A program made the translations under genes and the position numbers. From Tetraselmis striata (taxonomy: Eukaryota > Chlorophyta > Chlorodendrophyceae > Chlorodendrales > Chlorodendraceae): DNA of 64,000 nt. Of this stretch, positions 21,916-34,181 are shown piece after piece; position 1 is the stretch's first letter, and each line of letters starts with the position of its first letter. The DNA lies in the NCBI GenBank assembly GCA_006384855.1, contig VCJN01000763.1, positions 1-64,000 of the forward strand, written 5' to 3'. The notes beneath the pieces were generated by a model, which had not been told where the DNA came from, ran no database searches, and saw only the letters and a list, made by a program, of their open reading frames with translations.

Positions 21916-24120
21916 CATAAACATGGCACATGCAGACAACGTTATGGGCGGGGTCGCGGCCACGCGCGCGGCACGTGATGGTGCTCCTGCGCCTGCGCCG
22001 GGAGGTTGACGACGCGAGATCGTCGATGAGGCCCCTGCTATGGGGGTGCAATAGTTGTGCTCCCGACGCCAAGAGCCATCGGAAAGGCGCAAGCTGCCGC
22101 GGGCCTCACTGCATAGGTCGCGCCATGGGAAGTTGTAGCACATGAGCAACGTAGCGAAGCGGTCGATGGTGTGGCGGCCCCAATCCATATGTTGTCGAGG
22201 TGGTTGAGGTGGTGGAGGTTGAACGCCCAGTCGCCGTAGTCAATCTCGCGGCTAAGGCGGTCGGCCCACATGTTCGCCGTGATCAGTCTTAATGATGTAG
22301 CACGCGCGGATGGAGATGTCGTTGGTGTCGAGGATGGACCTCAACTTCCGTAGCTTTGTCATAAATAGTGGAGAGCGGGAGGTGAGGTTGGCGAGGATGT
22401 AGACGACCACCCCCATGTTGACCTCGCGAGGAAGGTGAGCACGGCATACCGCACATCAGCCTTGAGCTCCTTGTAGGTGATGTATGTGCAACTCAGGATT
22501 ACCGTTGTATGAGAATCCGCGCCTCAGTGATCTCGTTGAGGACGGCCCCCCACCCGTAGCCCGAGCTGTCGACGTGCATGTAGACGGTCTCGCCGGGCGT
22601 GCAAATGGAACGGCCGCTATTTTGTGTCGGGACCGCAGCCCACCACTCAAGGTAGCGCCAGAGTATATTGCGTCATCTTGACGCGCCTGCTCCACAAATC
22701 CTTGGTGCGGAGCACGTCGTGCAGCTCGCGGAGGTATTACCGGGCCGCTTGATGACGAGGAGAGGTATTGGGCTCGGCCAGCCAGGGACGCAAGCTATTG
22801 TACGTGTAGCCATCGCATGTCTCGTTTCGCTCGGCGGATGCTGCCGAGGGCCGTCGCAGACTCGCGGCGAGCGACTCGAGCTTGCGCTCCGGCGCCCGCA
22901 TTATTCCGTATTGATAGTCAAACTATATACCGAGGTACTTCAGCCGCTGCACCCCCTCCCACTGGCCCTTGTCCGGGTGTCGGTTGAGGCCGAGGTTCGC
23001 CAATAGGGAGGTGATGCGGTATCGTACTGTGTAGGCATGTGATCGGCTTGACGCGAAAAAAAAAGTCATCCATGTAGGCAAGCACTCGACACAAGCGGAA
23101 GTGTCGGCGTAGAGTCTGGCATCGTCCCATCCTGAGCTTGGACCGGCGTACGCCGTGGGAGTCACCTTGAAGTCGGGGCGGCGCATATACCGGTTGAAGC
23201 GGCCGTGAAAGAGCATAATAAGTAGTAGGGGAATAAGCTCCAGCCCGTGGAGAGCCCTGCCAGCCGGCAAAGCTTAGCGCGGTAGTCGACGATGAAGTAG
23301 TCTCGGTCTTCCATGGCAATGCCGACGGCGTAGAAGTCGTCTTGCATGTCCATGGACAGCATGTAGTCGCCGGGCCGAGTCAGATGGCGCAACCGGGTGA
23401 GGGTCTTGAAGCTCACATTCTTCTCCTCCGTACCGATTGAGGGGGCGGTACCGCCAGCAGAGGGGGCGCATGTCGAAGTTGAGTTGCTACTTGCAACCAC
23501 CGGGTTTGGGGACAAGAAAGAGCCGGGAGACCCATTGTTTGCAATGGCCTTCTTCCCACACCCCGCTAGCTAGGAAGCGAGCCAGTTCGCCGTCCATGAA
23601 GCGTTGTTGATCGGAAATTGCGTCCTCCATCGAGACACCTAGGTAAAAGGGGCAGGGTGGCCCGTCCTTGAACGGGATGCGCACACAATTGCGGAACATG
23701 TCGATGACGTTGTGCCCTGCCCCAATTTCCACCCAGGTTTGCTAGGTGCGTCGCGCGTGGTGTCGCATGTAGTCGGACTCCGGGGTGAATGAGTCGGGGC
23801 GAGGTCCGGATGGCGCATGGTGTCGCGGCTCACGCATAGCTCCGCGCCCGCGCTCTGGAGCTACGTCGACCTCCCGCGGACGCGTAGCCATGGATGCGTG
23901 CCGTGGGTAGAAGTAGTTGGCTGGAGGAGGCTGCTCGACCACGGCGGTCGAGCCGGCCACATGTTGGGTGTGAAATCGAGACCAGTGGCGTGGCACAGAG
24001 TCAAATCGGCTGGCCGGCGGGCCGAGGCGCCGAACGAGCCGTTGGCGCCAAGATGGAGCGTGCCATACGGTAGGAGGGCCCAAGGAAGGGGCCGCCAGTG
24101 CCCCCACCAACCCGCACAAC
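21916..24120 (-). mobile_element. Broken DIRS/LTR-kin retroelement (reverse transcriptase and RNase H)
   Basis: Parts read in order on the minus strand: a pre-RT region, reverse transcriptase with a GWSLFPYYL-type palm block, an RNase H-like block (HVDSSGYGWG), and a downstream region with ADRLSREIDYGDW and WGPHTIDRFAT words. That order and wording point to the DIRS (tyrosine-recombinase) order or a close LTR relative. No recombinase and no terminal repeats were recognised. It is clearly broken in several places and incomplete, and looks moderately old. It abuts the LINE on its left, tail to tail. Confidence 0.7.
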
Positions 24121-24156
24121 CAGCGCGGTCGGAATGGGGGCTCGAGAGGGACAAAG

Positions 24157-24195
<39 letters not shown>

Positions 24196-26470
24196 GCGCG
24201 ATGTCGTGCGTAGCGCTCGCCTCATTCAAATAAATGCGATTCAACACTTTTGTAGTACTTGTTTGAATGTGTAACTTATTCGCGAGCCGCATGCGGGCCA
24301 CGTGGATCAGTGTGTCGCAGGCGAACGCGCCGCAGTGCGCGCTAGGCGGAACGGAACCTCAACTATTGGTACCGGAGTAAACTGAATCTACAATGATGAC
24401 CCCGCGCGCTGCTCTTTTTGTCTCGTCATCCGCAGCGCGCGGCGCTGCTACTGGTATCTGCGATGGCGGCGCGCGCGGGGCGCCGCAACAACAAAATAAT
24501 TATACCTCTCCACAACGAGTCCACGGTATAGGTTTATGTACGTGGGCTCGCTGCAAACGGCGATCGGAAGATCACCCAAAAGGCACTAGGAAACGGCCAC
24601 TACGGCAACTGCGAGGTGGAAGTTGTTGCACAAGAGGGAGCGGAATGAAAACGAGCACACGCAACATATTTGGCCGTCGGCACACCGGCGTAGAGAATGC
24701 TGCCCAGCATGTTGGTACCATGTCCGCGAGCAGAGACCCGCTGCAGCAACCCCCGCCGTGTGCGCGACAGGCGATGGCAAAACTCAACAGGATGGCTTGC
24801 GCGACAGAGTTCCGGAAAACATGTACGGACTGACCACGAAGGAATTGAACTCGGGACGAAAAGACCGCCGTGGGCGGAGTTGCGCACGGAAAGCAACACC
24901 GCAACGATGTATGGACCACCGTCAAAGCCGATTTTCCCGGGCGGCTGCGGTCCTCAACCACAAAAGGACGGTACCGATGGACACCCTGCACCGGCACGGA
25001 AGACGCCCGGTCCGCCGCCAACTTGTTCTGTTCATCCGCCTCTGTCGCCGGCTCGCCGAGATCCCCGGTGTGCACCAGCGGGGGTCGTTGCCCCAAGTGG
25101 GGGTCGTGAAGAACGCGCACGCGAAATCGATCATGTAATCGCACGCCAGGCGCCACCCCGCCCCGCCAGCGTCAAATCCGACGGTCGCGAGCGGTCAGTC
25201 GGGCGTAACCCACTCGTCTCAAGCGTCAATAAGTCGCCGGCTCCCGAGCGGCCGCCCCGGTCGAGCAGCGCCTCCGCCGCTTCAATCGCCACGGACGCCC
25301 ACAGATTTTTCAAAGCGGTATGCATGCGGTGCTTGTAGTTCGCGACGGGGCAGATGCGCAGGTGGTCTACAACGAACTCAGTAGCATTCCGGTTCGATCG
25401 AGCCATCCGCAGAGCGAAGCCACAACGGATCAATACCCCATGTGGGGCCAGGGCACGTGACAAGCGCGGAACCCCCGCCCATGCGGACGAGTACCCAGCA
25501 CCTGCGTAACGGCGCCCGAAGTAGCAGCCCATGGAATTTTGCGGGCCGGCTCGTGATCCGACAGTATGAGTTTCACACGTACTTGCAGCAGTAGTAGTTC
25601 GCACTTGCGTCATACGCATACCGATAACGAACGACATTGAGGACGAGTCTACGTGTGTGTGCAACATTATATATATTACGAGCACAATATTATAAAGACT
25701 TGGACAACTCGGGACAATCGCTTTGAAAGCTTGTTAAATTCAGTATTGTGATGCCACATACACGTGCACTAACGCACCACGCGCACCCGTTGACCGTTGC
25801 CATTTGCCCTTTCAAGCTTCTATGGGACCACTGGCTACATATAAATGATAGCATCAGCGTGTGTAGGTAATGTGTGATGATGGCGCTGATATTGTCCATC
25901 CAACATGCATGGCAATATTGACAGTCAAGTCACACTTCCCAGTACTACCGTAATCGTATCAATAGCAGGTATGTACCATGTGAGCCTTGCTGTGAATACA
26001 ACTTATAAGTACCACCGATCATGTGTGTTATTAGTACATAGTAGCAGATATAAGCAGGCCAATATATTGACTACGAAAACAGCGTGTGCCATTCAGCAGG
26101 GTATATACACTGGGCTATATATGTCATATTTTCCATGTGGATAAGTGCATTAGTCGATGCATTCCCCTGTTGATTTAGGAGCAACCAGGCAAGCGACATC
26201 ACATATATTCACCGCGTTTTTTGTCGTTCGCGTTACAAAGGAATGAAACGAGGACTGCTCTCTTCGCGCCCTCTCCCTTAATGCCACGAGTATAGCGTGA
26301 AACAACAGCTTTGTACATGAAGCGCAACATGGCTACAACACTACATGGTTGGCACAGGGGGGGGGGGGGGGGGCTTGTGCCCAGCGGTACGCGAGATGAA
26401 AACCAGTACAGGCAGCCTACCTGGTACGCGCCCAGAAAGCAATCTATACAAAAATGACACGAAATGTAAT

Positions 26471-26505
<35 letters not shown>

Positions 26506-27250
26506 AGAGAATGTTCTACCACGCATCCGAGAAGGGCGCACAGAGAAGATAGGGTGGCTGAGGGGCATCAATCCACCCCGATTGGGTATATAGCTGTGGT
26601 ATTTGTGGGTGCATATGCACACATCTACATATATGTGTGACAAACACACACACATATAGCTGTGGTATTTGTGGGTACATATGCACACATCTACCTAGAT
26701 GTGTCACAAACACACACACACATGAATAGATGGGCGGTGGGGCTAGGTTAGGGTGAAGTCTCGGAGTTTCTCGCTAGTGATTACTTGGTTGAAGTGACTA
26801 CGGAGCCTAACTCAATGATATATGGAACTATTTCGGATGTGTTCAGATGGGTGCAATGTGGAGTGCTGGGTCGAGATTATTGTTGCAGCATCATGCTAGT
26901 GTTGCCTGGCAGCACCCGGAGTTGGTGGGACATCACAGGTGTAACGGACCAAACGTTGAAGTACAGCTCCGACTGCAACTGCACATTGATCTGCATGTAG
27001 CCTGGCCACTGACATGGAGACTCCGCCACGCCCTGTAGCTATTTGTTGTAAGATGTTACAAAGTGGTTATTGATTGTTGCAGATCAATGTATTGATCCAT
27101 CGCTGGAGCGGTGAAGGAATCGATGCCGTCCCAATGAATAGTGTTGAAGGACAGGGGCCGCCAATGTTGCAAGACCCCCCCCCCCCCCCCCCTGCAAAAG
27201 GGCCCCCTAGGTGCCTACGTGGGGTTGCGATGGGGGTGGGATGGGAAGCG
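24121..27250. other. Gene-poor stretch
   Basis: It holds a (GA)n run at 24158-24195, a second at 26470-26512, a G run at 26357-26373 and a C run at 27175-27192. Frames at 24390-25690 are GC-rich on both strands with no coherent exon chain. 25700-26350 is AT-rich and non-coding. Confidence 0.45.
26586..26722. repeat. ~67 bp tandem duplication
   Basis: Two adjacent copies, each starting TAGCTGTGGTATTTGTGGGT, continuing ATATGCACACATCTAC and ending in a (CA)n run. They differ at only a few positions. Confidence 0.9.
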
Positions 27251-29087
27251 TCATGTCGACAGCTCAAGTGAGCGAACACGCACACGGAGGTGCGGGTGAT
27301 TGGCAGCCATCGCCTCCGCGGCGGCGGGCGCCACTCGCGTGCCGCGCATGTCGAGGCAGCGTAGGCTGGGCAGGTTGGCGAGCACCTCGGCTAGCGTCGG
27401 CGCCCCCATAGCACGGCAGCCGTTTAGGTCGAGGCTGGTGAGAGGCGGGCGGCCCGCGGCGAAAGCGGCCGCGCCCGCGTCCGTGAGCGCCACACAGTCC
27501 TCTAGTGACAGCGCTGCGAGCGCGGGCAGGTGTGCCAGCGGGGGGAGGGCTGCGTCTGTGAGCGCGCTGGCGCCGGCAAGAGAGAGCGCCGTGAGGCGGG
27601 ACAGCGCCGCCAGTGGCAGCGTGGAGGCGTCGGTGAGGGGGCACCAGGCCAGAGAGAGCTCCTCCAGCGCCGTCAGGTGCGCTAGTGGGGCTGTGGCGGC
27701 GCCGGCAAGTGCCGGGCAGCCGGTGAGCCAGAGCCGCGTGAGGGTTGTGAGGGGAGGCAGGCCGGTGGCGAAGCCCTTTGGCGTGAGGCCGCTGCAGTGC
27801 TGCATGCTGAGGGACGTGAGGTTGGGTTGCGCCGGTGGCGCGAGGGCGGCTAGGCCGGTGTCGTCCATGCAGGGGTTGTCGTCCAGGGTGAGGGCCACCA
27901 GCGAGGGCGGCATCGCGGTCAGCGCCTCGCCTGCTAGCGCACGGCAGCCCGCCAGGTTCAGGCTAGACAGGGCCGTCAGGGCCGCCAGCGCCGCCAGCCC
28001 TGCTGCGGTCAGGAGCGGGCATCCCTGCAGGTCAAGCGACGTCAGCGCGGTCATGTCCGCGACCCCAGCCAGGGCAGCGTCAGTCAGCCGGCGGCAAACG
28101 CCCAGGTCCAGTGCTGTCAAGCTGCTCAGGCAGCCCAGTGAAGCGGCATCCTCGTCGGTGGCGCTCGTGGGCGCCCGCAGCTCCTGCAGCCCCCCCAGGT
28201 GGCGCAGCTCTGAGGCTGCCAGCCGCAGCCCCACACAGCGTGACAGGTCCAGCCGCCGTAGGTGAGCAAACCTGCGCCGCCAATAATCCCACAATAATGA
28301 ACAATGTACAAGGGGGCACTATAATACCCAAGGGGGCACAGACTGACACTTTAAGATATCATCGCACATCCGAATGGTGTGGCTTCAGTCTCGTATTTCT
28401 GCGTGTGCGTGTAGGGATTGTACAGCCCCCCCCCCCCCCCCCCCCCCCCCCACACACACAATGGACACTTTGTATCTACATCAAAATGGAAATCAATGCC
28501 AGAAGGGCTGGTGGCGAACACGGATGGGCGAGGGGGGTGAGCGATGCGGAGCGCTGGGGCCTCTGAAGGTCATCCTGGCGGATACCCAATCCGACGGTAG
28601 GTCCGAGCTGCCTGTTGCAGCTTGCATGCGCAAGTGGGGGGCGGGTGGACCGGCTAGTTGCCCCCACCTCTGCCCCCAGCCCGGCGGCTGCTCCCTCCCG
28701 CAAGGTTCAAGCTCCTCCGCGCTGGACGCCACTTGCCGGGCCCTGCGCCACAGCGTAGCGCACCACCGCAGCATGAGGACATCGTCCGGCGTGCGGGCGA
28801 GCTGGCACGCTTGGTATGAAAGAGGGGTGGGGGGGGGGGGGGGGGTACGAATAAGCACAAGCAGTATCGCACCACTCCTGGCAGACTAGACGGAAGGGGC
28901 CGGGCGGAGTGTCGCTGCGCTCGCCCAGCATGAGCTGCAGCGTGCCCGCGTCATCATTTCTGTCGATTTGCTCCGCAACCTCCCCCGTCTCGCTGCTGTC
29001 TACCGTCAGCCGGCTGAATATCTCGCCGGCCACGCCATCGGGCAGCGCGTTCCAACTGTGTGTAGTGGGCTGGGAGGGCACCGCCAT
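27251..29087 (-). CDS. F-box / leucine-rich repeat protein
   Basis: Two exons join in phase: 29087-28873 (ATG start) and 28271-27251 (stop TGA), giving 411 aa. Residues 10-71 hold an F-box (SWNALPDGVAGEIFSRL, later FRLVCQEW) interrupted by an acidic insert of about 35 residues. The rest is about 12-13 cysteine-type LRRs of ~25 residues, such as LTSLDLQGCPLLTAAGLAAL, so the fold is AMN1/FBXL-like. The expected role is substrate selection for an SCF ubiquitin ligase. The intron carries a C run at 28426-28451 and a G run at 28829-28845. A coding-like stretch inside the intron (28830-28740, frame with TPDDVLMLRW) could be an extra or alternative exon, but I could not fit it in phase at both ends. 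Confidence 0.85.
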
Positions 29088-30241
29088 GACTCAGCCGCCG
29101 AAGTTTGCTGGCCTCGTCCGATAATACGGTTTTCTCAGCCCCCTTTGACAGTTTAAGAAGCTCAGCGATCAGACGCGGTCAAATAGGACGACGACTCATC
29201 ACTGCCACCTGTGAGGAGTGACTGGCGTGGGGTATCGAAGGAAAGTAAAGGAAAGTAAAGTTACTCATCGTACTGGTACCATGTATAAAGGATTAGCGAG
29301 GAAGGGCGGTATCCCGGATAACTTTGTGGTCGGGTATATTAAAAATGGATTTAGTGGTCAGGTGCCCATGGACCAGTAGGCCATTTTCTGCTGCTAGCTC
29401 ATGTAATCATCATTTTCTGCTTAAATGTAGGCTTTTTCCTTCCCCAGTACTTTGCGTGCATTCTCTGGACGCTCTCCCTGTAACCAAAAAGACGTATACC
29501 AGTAGGCCAGAAGGTGGCGCATGCCCCCAAAACTCACATCAGGGCTACCAGTAGTCGCTAATCCTTACCTGTACTTGCGCGCTTGGTCCTGAATTCCTGA
29601 TACGGGTACGCGTGCTGTCCCACCGTCCGACCTGAGATTAGCAGTCGCTACTCTAGAGTGGATATCACATCCATCCGACCGTCTATAACCTTTTTGATTG
29701 CCTTTTATTTTGGTGATTTCCGATATCGCCTTATGCTGCTAGCTCATGTAATCAGTAAAAATCCGACCGTCTATCTACACCCTACCCGTACTGTGCGGGA
29801 TGCGGGATCCATCCCGCCTTATGCGGGATGCGGGCCGCTTTTAGGCGGCTTGCTGTGTTGATTTTATTCTAATTCTGGCCCTTCTAATTGCCCTTCTTCA
29901 CACCAGTACCCATACTGTACTCATTGCTGCCGCCGTGCCGCGTCATCTCGCCCAGCACATTCACACCACTCGCGCAAGAAACAAGCCGGAGCGCGCTGAC
30001 GCGCGCATGTGGGGAGGGACTCGCGACTTCTGCCAGCACAATAAAGCGGTGTCGGTGACGCGCCCACGTGCATGTCATATCACCAACACAGCAACGGCCC
30101 TGACCAGTCTCAGCAGGGCGGCGAACACCTCTGCTTTCAGAGTGCCCGCGCAGCAGGCAGAACCCATCCCAGCTTGATAATACCTGACGGCCCGTACGAA
30201 ACAACAGCGGGGCGTTCAGGGCCCAGGCGTGCGGTGACCCG
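29088..30241. other. Shared upstream region of divergent genes
   Basis: It lies between the F-box gene (-) and the membrane protein gene (+), so it probably holds both promoters. Short repeats AAGGAAAGTA occur near 29239-29262, and GCTGCTAGCTCATGTAATCA occurs at about 29390 and 29733. No gene was found in between. Confidence 0.45.
29428..29491 (+). repeat. ~65 bp dispersed repeat, copy 3
   Basis: The best-preserved copy with 19266-19338: CTTAAATGTAGGC through GCTCTCCCTGTAACC is shared. Confidence 0.85.
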
Positions 30242-31691
30242 ATGTGGAGCGCTAATGCCTTCCATTTGGCCGTTGCTGCGGGGCCGTCCGTGTCAGCTTT
30301 CGGCTTCCCCGCGGGCGTGCCAGAAATAGGCTCCGAGGCAGCAGCAAATTATGCGGCCGGTGACCCGGCTGACTCAGAGGGAAACAGTGAGGGCAACAGC
30401 GAGGGCGAAAGCGAGTATGTTGAGCCCGAGCCAGAGGGGGCCGAGGTCTCAACGAGGCGGGTGCACCGGTTGAGGCGACACCTAGCGAGGCAGCATAGAA
30501 GGTGGCGCGCGCTGCGCGCGAGACTTGAGGAGGACCCCCTCTCGGCCGCTAGCCCGCTGCTCGCTGGGTACGGCGCGGCGCGTGCGCGGCTCGCGACTGC
30601 GCGTCGCGCTATGCTGGGCGCCATCTCTGATCCAGCTATGCCTGACCGCGGTCACAAACGCAATCTGTTGGTGTGGACCGCATGCAAGGTGAGCTTCCCC
30701 ACCGGCCCCGACCCCTCCGGTACTGTCCCCGAGGCACTGTCCTCGATGTGGGCTCACAAACGATATTATAACATTCATTGCACGGAGTTTGCGGTATGCA
30801 GACGTTTATTACAATTTGCTTAACCAGGAATGTTTACTTGCAGTCGAATGGCTGAATGGTGGCAGGTTGGATACTCGCATACAGTGGGGCCAGCGGATAG
30901 GTGATTGGCATGCCAGAAGTAGTGTTACTCGCAACTAATTTGTGTCCCAAGCATGCATGCGTTAAAATAATCAGGGACTTCGATGCGGATGGGCGCATAT
31001 TCTAGTTTGCTGTTGCTGCAACTGTGTGTGGCGCGGGTCACCCACTTGGCTGTTGTGGGGCACAGGCTTTTTGGCTTTTGGGTGTGCGTTTGGGCCTCAG
31101 AGGGCTGCAACCTGCTGCATTTTGCCCGAGATTGTGAAGCCACCAGTGTCTGGTAGTACCTGTTGACGCTGCTTTTCTGAGCAACATCCGCTGTGCCCCC
31201 AAACCTGATCCCAACAGATCTATACAACAGTTAACACCTGCCTTATGTGGGCCGCTACGGTGTGCTTTGTCCCGATGGTAGTCCTTGGTGCGGTGGCTAC
31301 GCTGGCAGCCAGTGCACTGGTGCACTACATCATGAGCGGGTACGACTTTGCGTCAGGCTGCGAGCACTCCGTCGCGGCCCCGGGACCACCCCCCCCTGGA
31401 GTGATGCGACCCATCTCGGCAGAGCATCGTACCTCGGCAGCAGCTGTCAGCAGGGTACCCCATGGTGGCATCAGGTACTACCGACCAGCTCGTGTCAAAA
31501 ATCTTGCGCTGGAGGCGCCGCCCCCGCCACTGCCCAAGAGCAAGAGCACCGAGAATATGCTGCGCCTAGTGCTGGCGGAGCCCTCCTTCATGGGTGACCT
31601 GCTGGCAGAGCTGCCTGGGGTGGACCCGACATCAGCGCCGGTGCAGTCAGCGTTGGCGCAGATGAAACAGAGTGTGGATGCATGTGACTGA
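30242..31691 (+). CDS. Hypothetical membrane protein
   Basis: Two exons join in phase 0: 30242-30688, followed by a clean GTGAGC donor, and 31218-31691 ending in TGA, giving 306 aa. The first ~75 residues are acidic with a short SEGNSEGNSEGESE repeat, then a strongly basic helix rich in Arg. Spanning the exon join, about residues 153-187 are hydrophobic (CLMWAATVCFVPMVVLGAVA onward), enough for one long membrane helix or a hairpin. A Pro-rich linker follows. The last 30 residues include LLAELPGVDP, recalling the LPGVDP motif near the end of proteasome subunit Rpn10, but nothing else supports that link. The function is unknown; an upstream exon cannot be excluded. Confidence 0.55.
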
Positions 31692-33379
31692 AGCCCGCAC
31701 TCCATGGCGCGACCTACCTCTCAGACATACCTGACGAGGCCACGCGACAGCACTTTTCTCCCTACTCTGGCTGGTACTGTTGCCAACAAGAGATTTCCCT
31801 ACCGTGAGTAAAGCACATGGGCCATGACTGGTACCGAGAGTGACGATATGATGATGGCATGACGAACAAAACGCTAATACGTATCTTTTCGAGGAGGTAT
31901 TGAGGATGTACTCGTCTTAACGAACGACTCGGGTGTGGAACGACACGAAACCCACAGTAGCATGCAGGCATACTACTACCATATATACCTGCTCTTAACC
32001 TCCCTCCCCGCCCGGCGGCTCGTGCTTTCCCTCTAGCACCCCCGAAGTTAGCTCCAAACACGCGGCGAGTTTACATTCATCTGTAACGATATGAACAATG
32101 CTGGGCAGTGAGTTCCTCACGCGGCTTCGCAGGCATGCGCCCTGTTGGCATGTCTTAACATGAGCAGGCCGGTACCACAAATGAGGAGGCAGTCGATGTC
32201 AACAAACGTGTACTAGCATCATATGCATATATCACCAGCCAACATTGACGAAGGCAAGCAGAACAGTATTCATAATGAGCAGACGATAGCCAACCAGTAT
32301 AAATACGCTTTGTTTCAAGTCCTATGTCAGATTCTGATACTTCAGATTACCCTTTATGTATCGTATCATAATTAGCTCTTTCTATTGTTATAAAAGTAAT
32401 AAATAGATATAGCCTGATATGGTAACCTTAGAAGTCACAGATTCCACTCGCAAATGCAGAAACCGAAAGCAACATGGGAATTCCCATGCTGACTGCAGGT
32501 AAGGATGATGCGTTGCTAGTTGAGAGGCTTCTACTCATCCGTACCTTATTCACTGGGTTGGGTTATTCCAAGTTATTGGTATGCACAATGCGTGTGCATC
32601 GTCTCAGTTACGTGACCACAGAACAACCACAGAATACGGATTGTCCCGCCGCATGCAAGGAATAATCCTGGCGAGTGCTACTCGCACTACTTGTATTTAA
32701 AATCCTTGCTGGTTGTCGTTCCCACATTTATGTGTCCTGCATATCGTTTTCGTTCTTCAGTTAGGCACCAGTGCTTACCAGGGTTTTTCTTCCGTTATGA
32801 TTGCGTAAGTGTAACGCATTATCGACATCAGCATACTCGCGCATTCATGTCGGGCAATTCGTCGGGCCGGGAGATCCGTCTGGCCTTGGTCTGGCGGATG
32901 ATACAGGGCCGTGCTGATGTGTCAGAGTGCCAGCGCATCAGCCATCATCATCCCTGCGCTAATCCTTTCATGCAGTGCTGGTGCTTCTTAAATCTTTTTC
33001 ATTTTTGTCTGCGTGGGCGGGCGCTGCGATGACGAGTCTCCGCGCAGCAACCGCCGCGCTGCTGGCGCCTCATATCAATGCTGGCCCTATCCATTTCACC
33101 AATCTTGCAGTGGTTGCGATATTTGCCGAATCCCAACCGCGTCGGCCACCACTCGCTGGACGCGCCGCTCGATAGCGACTATTGGGGGGCGCCTGGGAAA
33201 GGCCGAGGATACAACTGCTGGGATCCTTGCATCTCCCTTGTCCAGGCGCCGCGACCTTACAATCACCGAACGACCTCGGTGACTCACCGCTGCCGATCGC
33301 GATCGTTGCCGGCAATAAGGGCCTGCCTATTCTGCTCAGCACGGCGCAGCAGTGACCGGTGGCCTCCGCCGCACGTACA
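31692..33379. other. Intergenic
   Basis: AT-rich with short frames only; the sequence becomes GC-rich from about 33000 as it approaches the next gene. The promoter of that gene should lie in the last few hundred bases. Confidence 0.45.
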
Positions 33380-34150
33380 ATGTCGGGAGCCACTGAGGCG
33401 GACGTGCGGCGTGAGCTACGCAAACTTCTCGTCACAGCCGATTTCGATGTGGAAACGGAGCGCTCGCTGCGCAAGAAGGTTGAAGAGAAGCTGCGGTGCC
33501 CTGTGAACGAGCACAAGCAGATCATAAAGGTGCGACACGGAGGACAAAGCACGAAATGATCTCGTATTGGTTTCGGATTACATCTTGGGTGCCAACTGCT
33601 TATTGAGTGCGTGCGACGAGTTTTTGGTGCAAATTGCGGTGGTGGAGGTGGCGCCTAGCCTGTTCGTGGCCAAGTTATGGGCCTAGTAGGCGCACGACGG
33701 CCAGCGCCAGGGGGCTGAAGCGGAACGAGGGCCAACCACTCCGGCCCTTCCATCTCCGGCTGCTCGGATGGCGGGAGATGACCCGCCAGCGCCACCGGTG
33801 TGGCGAAGCGAGCCGACCAGCTTTACATCACTGAGCCGACTAGTTTCGGCGCAGGATGAGATCAACTCCTTCCTTTTGGAGCAGACCGCGGCGGATGAGG
33901 CGGGCCGGTCGGATAGCAGCGACGAATCAGTGGAGGACGATGCCGAGATGGAGGCGGCGTTTATGAGCGAGATGGCGGGCGGCTCTGGGAAGCGCAAGCA
34001 GGCGGGCAGCACCGGCAAGGCGGCCAAGCGCGTGAAGAAGCCGGCGGTGTTTCACACCGGTACTGCCCCGCGACGGACTGTACCTTCCAGCGCTCGCCGC
34101 CAGTCGATGAACCCCAAGGGAGACTCGCAGGGGACCGAATAGGTGGAGGT

Positions 34151-34181
<31 letters not shown>

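Noticed and set aside
24572-25685. Possible minus-strand gene in 24.6-25.7 kb
   Set aside because: Two long frames exist, but amino-acid composition is irregular, no exon chain joins and no motif is recognised.
27300-28265. 321-codon plus-strand frame
   Set aside because: Antisense shadow of the LRR exon: low-complexity Ala/Ser/Arg, no domain.
28740-28830. Extra exon of the F-box/LRR gene (frame with TPDDVLMLRW)
   Set aside because: Its donor fits the LRR exon, but no acceptor joins it in phase with the F-box exon, while direct joining of the two outer exons is in phase.
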